Below, in pieces: positions 17,438-24,878 of a stretch of DNA of 64,000 nt. The stretch lies in NCBI GenBank assembly GCA_965603515.1, contig CBFDDH010000004.1, positions 1-64,000 of the forward strand, in the 5' to 3' direction. How positions within the stretch are numbered: the stretch's first letter is position 1; each line of letters starts with the position of its first letter. The notes under the pieces are model-generated. The model was not told where the DNA came from. It made no database searches and was given only the letters and a program-made list of their open reading frames with translations. The DNA comes from JAUVZL01 sp965603515. Its GTDB lineage: Bacteria; Hydrothermota; Tepidihabitantia; SM23-42. Made by a program: the position numbers and the translations under genes.

Positions 17438-18481
17438 ATGGCAAAAGACGATAAACAGAAAGTCTTAAATGTAGCTATCAGTCAAATTGAAAAACAATTC
17501 GGTAAAGGATCGATCATGCGCCTTGGCGATAAAGGAATAAGAGATGACATCAAAGTGATTCCAACTGGTTCAATCGGTCTAGACTTTGCTCTCGGTATTG
17601 GTGGATTCCCACGGGGTCGGGTCATTGAGATTTTTGGTCCAGAAGCAGGTGGTAAGACCACGCTTGCCTTAGAGGCCATTGCTCAAGCTCAAAAAGCGGG
17701 TGGAACCGCAATCTTTGTCGATGTCGAACACGCCTTTGACCCAACTTATGCGCAAAACCTAGGGGTCAATCTGACCGACTTATTCATTTCCCAACCTGAC
17801 ACTGCTGAACAGGCTCTAGAGATCACCGAAATACTAACCCGCTCTGGCGGCGTTGATATTGTCGTGCTTGACTCAGTTGCTGCCTTGGTGCCGAAAGCTG
17901 AGATCGCTGGAGAAATGGGTGAATTACAGATCGGCTTGATTGCCCGTCTTATGTCCCAGGCATTGAGAAAACTAACCGGCGTGATCAGTAAATCAAATAC
18001 CTGTGCAGTTTTCATTAACCAAATACGCTACAAAATCGGGGTTATTTATGGTTCACCAGAAACAACGCCTGGAGGTATGGCTCTCAAGTTTCACTCGTCA
18101 ATCCGATGTGATATTAGACGGATCGCCACAATTAAGAAAGGTGATACAATGATCGGTTCGAGAACAAGGGTTAGAGTAGTGAAGAATAAACTCGCGCCAC
18201 CTTTTAAAAAAGTAGAATTCGATATTATTTACGGAGAAGGGATCTCCAGATATGGAGAATTAGTCGACATCGGCGTGGACATGAAAATTATCCAGAAAGC
18301 AGGTTCCTGGTATTCGTACGGCGATGAACGAATTGGTCAAGGACGAGATGCCGTTATTGAATTACTGAAAACAGACAGCGACATAGCTCGCAAAATTGAA
18401 CAAAAAATATGTAAAGAGATGAACCCTGTACAAACAATCAAACGTGAAGATAAGCAAGATCGAACCCCAGAAAAAAAATAG
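17438..18481 (+). CDS. recA: Recombinase RecA
   Basis: This 347-aa strand-exchange ATPase carries the Walker A motif GPEAGGKT at residues 67-74, Walker B VDIVVLDSVAALVPK, and an L2-like region ending SPETTPGGMALKF. The P-loop differs from the near-universal GPESSGKT, and DVEHAFD replaces the common DAEHALD, so this is a divergent but intact RecA. The C-terminus is basic rather than strongly acidic. recX starts inside its end, as in many bacteria, and they form an operon. Confidence 0.97.
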   Translation: MAKDDKQKVLNVAISQIEKQFGKGSIMRLGDKGIRDDIKVIPTGSIGLDFALGIGGFPRGRVIEIFGPEAGGKTTLALEAIAQAQKAGGTAIFVDVEHAFDPTYAQNLGVNLTDLFISQPDTAEQALEITEILTRSGGVDIVVLDSVAALVPKAEIAGEMGELQIGLIARLMSQALRKLTGVISKSNTCAVFINQIRYKIGVIYGSPETTPGGMALKFHSSIRCDIRRIATIKKGDTMIGSRTRVRVVKNKLAPPFKKVEFDIIYGEGISRYGELVDIGVDMKIIQKAGSWYSYGDERIGQGRDAVIELLKTDSDIARKIEQKICKEMNPVQTIKREDKQDRTPEKK

Positions 18482-19043
18482 GCAACGTTGTTCCATATTT
18501 ATCGACGGTGAATTCAGAGTTGGATTAACCAAGGAGATTGTCATCCGATATAACCTGCACGAAGGTCTTGAGATTACCGACCGAGAATTCGATGAAATTT
18601 TGCACCAGGCAGAGAAAGGTAAAATAGCAAATAGAGCATTTAAAATACTCCATTATCGTGAAAGGTCGGTTGATGAACTCAGGGACAGACTGATCCGTAT
18701 TGGCTTTGATAATCAACTCGTAAATGAACTGGTCGACGAATTGATCGCTGATAAAACTCTTGATGATGAGCGGTTTGCCAATGCCTTTGTAAATGACTAT
18801 ACAAACTTGAGGCCAAAGGGAAACAGATTCATCTTAAACGAATTGAATAAAAAAGGTATTGCAAAAGAGACAATAGCAAGGCTGCTAAGCACGAGGGATG
18901 AAAGAAAGATGATAAAACAGTATGTCGAGAAAAAAGCAAGCGGTTTAGACATCAAAAATCCCAAAGAACGTCAAAGACTTGTCCGTCGCTTACTGACTCG
19001 AGGGTTCACCCCAGACGTTGTTTATGAAATTATTAAAGAATGA
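18444..19043 (+). CDS. recX: Regulatory protein RecX
   Basis: This 199-aa modulator of RecA filaments shows the RecX helical repeats, including FKILHYRERSVDELRDRL and DELIADKTLDDERFANAFV near residues 62-110, and RLLTRGFTPDVVYEII at the end. It starts at a GTG inside recA, overlapping it by 38 bases, which argues for coupled translation. An N-terminal extension of about 50 residues precedes the first repeat. A GC-rich repeat follows the stop. Confidence 0.9.
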   Translation: MKISKIEPQKKNRQRCSIFIDGEFRVGLTKEIVIRYNLHEGLEITDREFDEILHQAEKGKIANRAFKILHYRERSVDELRDRLIRIGFDNQLVNELVDELIADKTLDDERFANAFVNDYTNLRPKGNRFILNELNKKGIAKETIARLLSTRDERKMIKQYVEKKASGLDIKNPKERQRLVRRLLTRGFTPDVVYEIIKE

Positions 19044-19045
19044 TA

Positions 19046-19100
19046 ATCGCGGGCAGCCCGCGCCCACCTATTGTGGGAAAGCCCTTCTGGGCTTGACAAT
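19046..19100 (-). repeat. Composite intergenic repeat, inverted relative to the 3.7-kb copy
   Basis: This element contains GCGGGCAGCCCGCG and the module TTGTGGGAAAGCCC plus TTCTGGGCTTGA. They are the reverse complements of modules at 3731-3812 but in swapped order. It ends in TTGACA (19093-19098) but no good -10 box follows at the usual distance. Confidence 0.72.
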
Positions 19101-19174
19101 TTTTCAATCATAGGAATCACAATAATGTCCGGTGAATTCCGAACGAGGAAGGATAAAAGAAGGGGGAAGAATCC

Positions 19175-21727
19175 ATGACGAGTAACGAACTGCGAACAAG
19201 CTTCTTAGAATTCTTCAAAGCTAAGGACCATACTATTGTTCCTTCAATGTCCCTTATACCAAGGGATGATCCAAGCCTCCTTTTTACAAACGCGGGTATG
19301 GTTCAGTTCAAACCCCTGTGGACTGGAGCCATCCCACTGCCTTATCGACGCGCAACGAGCGTCCAGAAATGTCTGAGAACACCGGATTTAGACAATGTCG
19401 GAAAAACCCGACGTCATCTTACCTTTTTTGAAATGTTGGGGAATTTCTCGTTTGGCGATTATTTTAAGGAAGAAGCCATTACCTGGGCTTGGGAGTACTT
19501 GATCGAGGTATTGTCAATCGATCGGAGCAAACTGTATGTCTCAATCTATAAAGACGATGACGATGCATACAATATTTGGCATAAAAAAATAGATCTAAAA
19601 CCGGAGCGGATTTTTCGCCTCGGAAAAGAACATAACTTCTGGGGACCAGCGGGGAATTCTGGACCATGTGGACCCTGCTCAGAAATCTTTTATGACTTAG
19701 GTGAAAAGTTTTCTTGTGGCCAGAAAACCTGTGCACCTGGATGCGATTGCGATCGTTTTCCTGAAATTTGGAATTTGGTTTTCCCGCAATTTGACCAAAA
19801 AGCAAGCGGTGAACAGCTCCCATTAAAAAACCGTGGCATAGATACAGGCATGGGTTTTGAACGTCTTGTTACAGTTATCCAGAATAAGAATTCGCTTTTC
19901 ACAACTGGTCTTTTTTGTTCTATTGTCGAAGATATAAGCAGAATAAAAAAAGTGAAATATGGCGAAAAGCAGGGTCTGGATATAATAATAAATGTCATCG
20001 CCGATCACGTTAGGGCATTAGTCTTTGCAATTGCCGACGGCATTATTCCCTCAAACGAAGAACGTGGATACGTTCTTCGAAGAATTTTGAGGAGAGCTGT
20101 AAGACTATCAAGGAATTTAGGCGAGGAAGAGGTTTTTCTCTATAAATTAGTCCCAAGGATCATAGAGCTGTATCAGAATGCTTATCCAGATATAACTGAA
20201 CGAAGAGAAGAAATCACTCTTGTCATAAAGTCAGAAGAAGAAAGGTTTCTTACCACCCTGGAAAAGGGACTACACCGATTTGAGCAAATATGCAAAGACC
20301 GCGATTCTATTTCCGGAGAAGAAGCTTTTAAACTCTATGACACATACGGATTCCCCATTGAATTGACTCAAGAAATCGCCAAGGAAAAAGGCATTAGTGT
20401 TGACGAAGAAAGCTTCATGGCGATGCTTGAACAAGCCCGGGAAATCTCAAAAGCAGAAGCAAAATTCGTACCCAAGGGCGAGTGGGTTATTTTAAGCGAC
20501 GAAAATGGCATATTCATTGGCTATGACGCCACCGAAAAAGAGACTGAAATAATAAAATTCAATGCGTATGAAAAAACCCTTGAGGTCGTGCTGAAAGAAT
20601 CACCTTTTTATGCTGAGGCTGGAGGACAGATAGGCGACCGAGGCGAAATTGTCGGCGAAAACTACAAACTGGAAGTCCAAGACACCTATTCGTTTCAAGG
20701 TATGATCGTATGCCATTGTAAACTCACTCAAGGTAAGTTCACACCTGGCAAAGTTGTTGCTAAGGTAGATTTGAAAACACACAAAGAAAGTGCGCGTGCG
20801 CATACGGCAACCCATCTACTCCATGCTGCGCTCAGGAAAACCCTTGGCGAACATGCCCGTCAAGAAGGTTCGTTCGTCGAACCAGGAAGGTTCCGTTTTG
20901 ACTTTACGCACTTTAAGCCGTTGAGCGACGACGAGATCAATGTCATTGAAAATTTAGTAAACGAAAAGGTCCTGGATAATATACCCGTTGAAAAATTCAA
21001 TACGACATTGGATGAGGCAAAACGACTCGGTGCAATGGCGATATTCGGCGAGAAATACGGTGATAAAGTCAGAGTCGTTAAGATCAATGATTTTTCAATT
21101 GAACTCTGCGCCGGTATCCACCTTGACAATACCGGAGAAATGGGTTTGTTCAAAATTATCTCCCAGGAAGCCGCAGCTGCTGGTATACGTAGGGTAGAAG
21201 CAATTGTCGGCTTGAGGCTCTTCGATGAATTACGTAAGAACGAAATAATGCTTAAGGAAATTGCAAATCTGGTTGGCGGGAAGAATATTGATCTGGTTAG
21301 CTGGGTTTCTGACTCGCTACAGGAATTCAAGGAAACAGAGAAGTCTTTTCAGGAAGCCCTTGCTCAACTGGCACGCAGTGAAGCAATGGTTCTACTTGCT
21401 AAAATGTGGGAGGAAAAAAGCAATTTTGTCGCAAAAGAACTCAAAAATTATGGGGGTCAGGGGATGCGTCTGGTAGCTGATTTAATAAGAGAAAAAGCTA
21501 ACAAGGCAGCGGGTTTTTTCTATGAAAAGACAAAGGGTAAGATCAACTTTTTAATATTTGTCGGCGATGAATTAGTAAAAAAATACCCTGCTAACAAACT
21601 CCTCAAGGATGTCAGCAAAATCCTTGGCGGTGGTGGCGGTGGTCGACCCCGCATGGCAGAAGGTGGCGGTGGCGATCCAAAAAGGGTCGCAGAAGCAATT
21701 GATTTCCTGAAAAACAAAATCAAGTAG
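19175..21727 (+). CDS. alaS: Alanyl-tRNA synthetase
   Basis: This 850-aa class II synthetase charges tRNA-Ala. The order is catalytic core (FTNAGMVQFKPLW near residue 34, RRHLTFFEMLGNFSFGDYF), tRNA recognition helices, editing domain with HTATHLLHAALR (zinc histidines) and CAGIHLDNTGE (cysteine and histidine), and the C-Ala domain with a glycine-rich GGGGGGRPRMAEGGG. A cysteine cluster CGQKTCAPGCDCD in the core region (about residues 180-192) could bind an extra zinc, as in a subset of bacterial AlaRS. The length is normal. Confidence 0.97.
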   Translation: MTSNELRTSFLEFFKAKDHTIVPSMSLIPRDDPSLLFTNAGMVQFKPLWTGAIPLPYRRATSVQKCLRTPDLDNVGKTRRHLTFFEMLGNFSFGDYFKEEAITWAWEYLIEVLSIDRSKLYVSIYKDDDDAYNIWHKKIDLKPERIFRLGKEHNFWGPAGNSGPCGPCSEIFYDLGEKFSCGQKTCAPGCDCDRFPEIWNLVFPQFDQKASGEQLPLKNRGIDTGMGFERLVTVIQNKNSLFTTGLFCSIVEDISRIKKVKYGEKQGLDIIINVIADHVRALVFAIADGIIPSNEERGYVLRRILRRAVRLSRNLGEEEVFLYKLVPRIIELYQNAYPDITERREEITLVIKSEEERFLTTLEKGLHRFEQICKDRDSISGEEAFKLYDTYGFPIELTQEIAKEKGISVDEESFMAMLEQAREISKAEAKFVPKGEWVILSDENGIFIGYDATEKETEIIKFNAYEKTLEVVLKESPFYAEAGGQIGDRGEIVGENYKLEVQDTYSFQGMIVCHCKLTQGKFTPGKVVAKVDLKTHKESARAHTATHLLHAALRKTLGEHARQEGSFVEPGRFRFDFTHFKPLSDDEINVIENLVNEKVLDNIPVEKFNTTLDEAKRLGAMAIFGEKYGDKVRVVKINDFSIELCAGIHLDNTGEMGLFKIISQEAAAAGIRRVEAIVGLRLFDELRKNEIMLKEIANLVGGKNIDLVSWVSDSLQEFKETEKSFQEALAQLARSEAMVLLAKMWEEKSNFVAKELKNYGGQGMRLVADLIREKANKAAGFFYEKTKGKINFLIFVGDELVKKYPANKLLKDVSKILGGGGGGRPRMAEGGGGDPKRVAEAIDFLKNKIK

Positions 21728-21741
21728 CCGCCTAATCCTTC

Positions 21742-21790
21742 AACTGCGTTTCCCTCGATATACTCGGGACAGGTTTATCGGGGAAACCAA
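21742..21790. repeat. Palindromic intergenic element after alaS
   Basis: GTTTCCCTCGAT and ATCGGGGAAAC are near-complementary arms around a CTCGGGACAGG core. It may serve as a weak terminator for alaS, although no T-run follows. Confidence 0.45.
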
Positions 21791-21802
21791 AATAAATAAC
21801 TC

Positions 21803-21830
21803 TTGAAATCCCCAATAAATTATATAGAAT
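21803..21830 (+). promoter_or_regulatory. Promoter of the outer-membrane protein/thi4 pair
   Basis: TTGAAA (21803-21808) and TAGAAT (21825-21830) are separated by 16 bp, 19 bases before the start codon. An AAAGGAGG ribosome site lies at about 21837. Confidence 0.55.
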
Positions 21831-21849
21831 TAAGAAAAAGGAGGAAAAC

Positions 21850-22362
21850 ATGAAAAAAATTCTTATTGTTATTGCCATACTGCTGTTTGTCGTGGCAGCG
21901 GAAGCTAAACGCTATAGGTCATTAGTTGAGCTTGAACCAAAAGCCAGCCTTTATATCGGGAGTGTAAGGTTTGGGCTCGGCTGTGATGTGATATTTAACC
22001 CCTTGAAAACAGTGGGGTTTCGTTTTAGTGGCACAGAGCTCAGCTTTGGCGATGATCAAACCCAATTCTACTTGAATTTTTCGTTTCTTAATAGCTCGCT
22101 CGACGCACTCATCTATTTCCCGATGCGCGGAATGCAACCTTATGTACACACGGGGATTGGATTTCTTGTGTTGGATACTGATCCAGGTGACTCAAACACA
22201 TTTTTCACAATCCGCGGTGGGCTCGGCTTGAATTATCCATGGAGCCACGGAGCCAACCTTTTTGTCGAACCCGGTGTTATTATCACCGATCCAGGTGACT
22301 GGGGGGATACTGATGTCATCTTTCGTCTTTCAGTGGGAGCAAGGTTTGGAATCTTAAAATGA
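21850..22362 (+). CDS. Small outer-membrane beta-barrel-like protein
   Basis: This 170-aa protein has a signal peptide (MKKILIVIAILLFVVAAEA). Alternating hydrophobic/polar strands follow (VRFGLGCDVIF, TVGFRFSGTEL, GMQPYVHTGIGFLVL, ANLFVEPGVII), and it ends on an aromatic-containing strand (LSVGARFGILK). This is typical of an eight-stranded OmpX/OmpW-size barrel. No specific family is recognised. Its stop overlaps the thi4 start (ATGA), an unexpected pairing that implies cotranscription rather than shared function. Confidence 0.65.
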   Translation: MKKILIVIAILLFVVAAEAKRYRSLVELEPKASLYIGSVRFGLGCDVIFNPLKTVGFRFSGTELSFGDDQTQFYLNFSFLNSSLDALIYFPMRGMQPYVHTGIGFLVLDTDPGDSNTFFTIRGGLGLNYPWSHGANLFVEPGVIITDPGDWGDTDVIFRLSVGARFGILK

Positions 22363-23129
22363 TCGAAGAGACAGTTATTTCAAAAGCGATCATTGAAACC
22401 TATCTCAAGGAATTACTCAACTCAGTTGAAAGCGATGTTATAATCGGTGGTGCTGGACCAGCTGGACTATGTGCTGGCTATTATCTCGCCCAGAAGGGCG
22501 TTAAAACTCTACTTTTTGAACGAGGACTCAAGCTTGGCGGTGGTTTACCAGGCGGCGGTATCATGTTTAACCGAATCGTGGTACAAGATACGGCAAAGTC
22601 TATGCTCGATGAATTCGGTATTAGTTACCAAGAATACCAACCCGGCTATTACGTCGCCAATTCATTAGAAACAACCGCATGTTTAACCAATAAAGCAATA
22701 AAGGCAGGTCTTCGGATCTATAATCTGATCTCTATTGAAGATGTCATTGTCCATGAAAAGAGTGTGAATGGAGTAGTGATCAACTGGTCGAGTGTTGAAT
22801 TGGCAAAGCTTCACATCGACCCGTTATCTTTCAAGTCCAAGATAGTGATCGATGCAACTGGTCACCCGTGCGAGATAGCTCATATAGTCGAAAGGAAAAG
22901 TGGCGGTAAACTGCTCACCCCCTCAGGAAAGATCGAGGGTGAAAAGTCCATGTGGGCAGAGGTTGCTGAACAATTAACTATGGAAAATACCAAGGAGGTC
23001 TTTCCAAATCTATATGTTGCTGGCATGGCAGCAAACGCCGTGTTCGGCGGGCCAAGGATGGGACCGATTTTTGGCGGCATGCTATTATCAGGTAAAAAAG
23101 TCGCTGAAATAGTGATTAATAGGCTTTGA
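22359..23129 (+). CDS. thi4: Thi4-type thiazole synthase (ADP-thiazole biosynthesis)
   Basis: This 256-aa FAD/NAD-fold protein matches the Thi4 family that makes the thiazole half of thiamine from NAD and glycine. An N-terminal helix precedes the dinucleotide motif IIGGAGPAGLCAGYY (about residue 29). A glycine-rich GGGLPGGGIMFNRIVV, DATGHPCEIA and the C-terminal AGMAANAVFGGPRMGPIFGG complete the signature. The size and style resemble the archaeal, sulfide-using enzymes rather than yeast Thi4; that is inference. It overlaps the outer-membrane protein gene by four bases. A repeat-filled gap follows. Confidence 0.88.
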   Translation: MIEETVISKAIIETYLKELLNSVESDVIIGGAGPAGLCAGYYLAQKGVKTLLFERGLKLGGGLPGGGIMFNRIVVQDTAKSMLDEFGISYQEYQPGYYVANSLETTACLTNKAIKAGLRIYNLISIEDVIVHEKSVNGVVINWSSVELAKLHIDPLSFKSKIVIDATGHPCEIAHIVERKSGGKLLTPSGKIEGEKSMWAEVAEQLTMENTKEVFPNLYVAGMAANAVFGGPRMGPIFGGMLLSGKKVAEIVINRL

Positions 23130-23341
23130 ATCCAGGACGAGCCTAAAGGCTCTACTCCGTTAATATGAAGTTGGGAAGATACGAGAATAAGAAGAAAAAG
23201 GGGAACTAGAAAGTCTGGGGCTGACGAGCCTAAAGGCTCTACTCCCATATGGAATAGGGATCAATAGCAAAAAGGAGTAGGGCGTTCCTCTCGGTTTCGA
23301 GTCTCGAATCTCGAGGCGAGAAGTACGTCCGTTAAGAAAAC
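23130..23341. repeat. Intergenic spacer with two GAGCCTAAAGGCTCTACTCC repeats
   Basis: Two direct copies of GACGAGCCTAAAGGCTCTACTCC-type palindromes occur at about 23138-23158 and 23223-23245. A worn GAGTCTCGAATCTCGAG segment and AGTACGTCCGTTAAG follow. The same family recurs at about 4389 and 27703. No gene or clear promoter is seen in the spacer. Confidence 0.7.
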
Positions 23342-24577
23342 GTGTTACATTCAACTACACCAACCAAATTAAAAGAAAAGCGGGGAGTAACAAAGTATTT
23401 TGAAAACCTAGGATTGTTTTCAAGGAATGCCCGGTTATTTCTTGTGGGGACATTTTTTATGGGTATGGGTTTTTCTGGTTTTATGTTGCTTTTCAACCTC
23501 TACCTTAAAGAAATGGGCTTTCTTGAAAGTCGAATCGGCAACATAATAACTGCAACAACGCTGGGTACAGTTATAATGGCATTGCCTGCTTCAGTATTGA
23601 TCAGAAAGGTCCCAATAAAACGTCTCCTCTTAATTGCCACACCGATTGCAACATTCTCTTACCTAATTCAACTAAGTGTATCAACGTATCATTTGATTAT
23701 CGCCGGTGGGTTTATGGCTGGTTTAGCTGCAGTTTTCTCAAGGGTTGCCTCCGGGCCATTTTTCATGCGCAATAGCACCCAAAAAGAAAGACCTTATCTG
23801 TTCAGCATGCAGTTCGCACTCTGGCTTGTTGCCGGCATCATCGGTAGTCTCTTAGCTGGTTTTCTCCCAGGCATTATTGAGCGTTCAGGTACTGTATCCT
23901 ATCTTGCATACAGATACACATTGTATATTTTTGCCTGTTTGGTGTTGGTCGCACTATTACCCTATTCAATGATCAAAGAAATGCCCGTAGGTAAAGTAGA
24001 TAAAATGAAAATTCACTCGTGGCGGCTTATTCTAAAATTATTTTTGCCTGGTTTGACCGTTGGCATTGGAGCAGGGTTAAGTATCCCTTTTCTAAATCTT
24101 TATTTTAAGAACGTATTCCAGACCGCAACCAGCTACATCGGCATACTCTATAGTGGCCAACAGTTTCTTATGATAACAGGTCTGCTCATTGCACCAGTCA
24201 TTGCAGAAAAAATTGGTAAGATAAGGACCGTTGTCGTTTCACAGTTAGTATCAATACCTTTTTTAGTGGTTCTGGGGCTAACAACTAATTTTGTCTTAGC
24301 TATTATAGCATTCCTTGTCAGGGCAGCACTAATGAATATGGCACAGCCTTTATTCACCAACTTCGCAATGGAAAGAGTGAAACACGACGAGCAAGCGTTT
24401 ACAAATGCTTTGCTTGTAATAGCCTGGACTGCAGGGTGGGGAGCTAGCGCCAGTGTAGGCGGGTTTCTCATTGAGCGTTTTTCTTACACAATACCCTTTT
24501 TATCGACAAGCGTGCTTTATTTGATTTCGACAGTAATAATATTTGCTTTTTTCAGAAAGGAAGCGGTAGTATCCTAA
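23342..24577 (+). CDS. MFS transporter
   Basis: This 411-aa, 12-helix protein has MFS-like features: hydrophobic segments of about 20 residues throughout, a central cytoplasmic loop (MIKEMPVGKVDKMKIHSWRL) between helices 6 and 7, and a GR-type motif worn to ESRIGNIITATTLGTVI in loop 2-3. The substrate is unknown. The only in-frame start near the beginning is the GTG at 23342, directly at the edge of repeat sequence, and no Shine-Dalgarno sequence is visible; the true start may be a few codons later. It resembles sugar/drug efflux-type MFS proteins only in general. Confidence 0.8.
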   Translation: MLHSTTPTKLKEKRGVTKYFENLGLFSRNARLFLVGTFFMGMGFSGFMLLFNLYLKEMGFLESRIGNIITATTLGTVIMALPASVLIRKVPIKRLLLIATPIATFSYLIQLSVSTYHLIIAGGFMAGLAAVFSRVASGPFFMRNSTQKERPYLFSMQFALWLVAGIIGSLLAGFLPGIIERSGTVSYLAYRYTLYIFACLVLVALLPYSMIKEMPVGKVDKMKIHSWRLILKLFLPGLTVGIGAGLSIPFLNLYFKNVFQTATSYIGILYSGQQFLMITGLLIAPVIAEKIGKIRTVVVSQLVSIPFLVVLGLTTNFVLAIIAFLVRAALMNMAQPLFTNFAMERVKHDEQAFTNALLVIAWTAGWGASASVGGFLIERFSYTIPFLSTSVLYLISTVIIFAFFRKEAVVS

Positions 24578-24878
24578 TTCCTCGTTCCCTCTCCTCTGAC
24601 GGGAGAAGGTGAGAGGGAATACTCTACACATGAGATTACCACGCCGTCTTCGACGGACTCGTAATGACCAAAGGAAAAATGTCATTGCGAGCGTAAGCGA
24701 AGCAATCTGGTACACGATGTTATGTCCAGTACATATTTGAGATTGAGAAGCTTGTTCCGGACGCGGTGAGGAATCTCGCTCCCCGCCCCGTTAAATAAAC
24801 TTACAAGAAAATATTTAGCCATTCCTGGAATCGCTATTTAACGGGGCGAGCAATGACAATATGAAAAAATGTGATTTG
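24578..24878. repeat. 301-bp gene-free spacer packed with repeats
   Basis: In order the spacer holds: a C/T-rich hairpin CCCTCTCCTCTGACGGGAG (24590-24620), an inverted TCATTGCGAG-family copy (24632-24669), and a direct copy (24680-24709). It ends with a perfect 14-bp inverted repeat (24784-24797 with 24835-24848, arms CGCCCCGTTAAATA and complement) spanning 65 bp. No gene is seen. Confidence 0.75.

Noticed and set aside
19093..19120. Promoter for alaS at the end of the 19.0-kb repeat
   Set aside because: TTGACA is present, but no -10 box lies at 16-18 bp.
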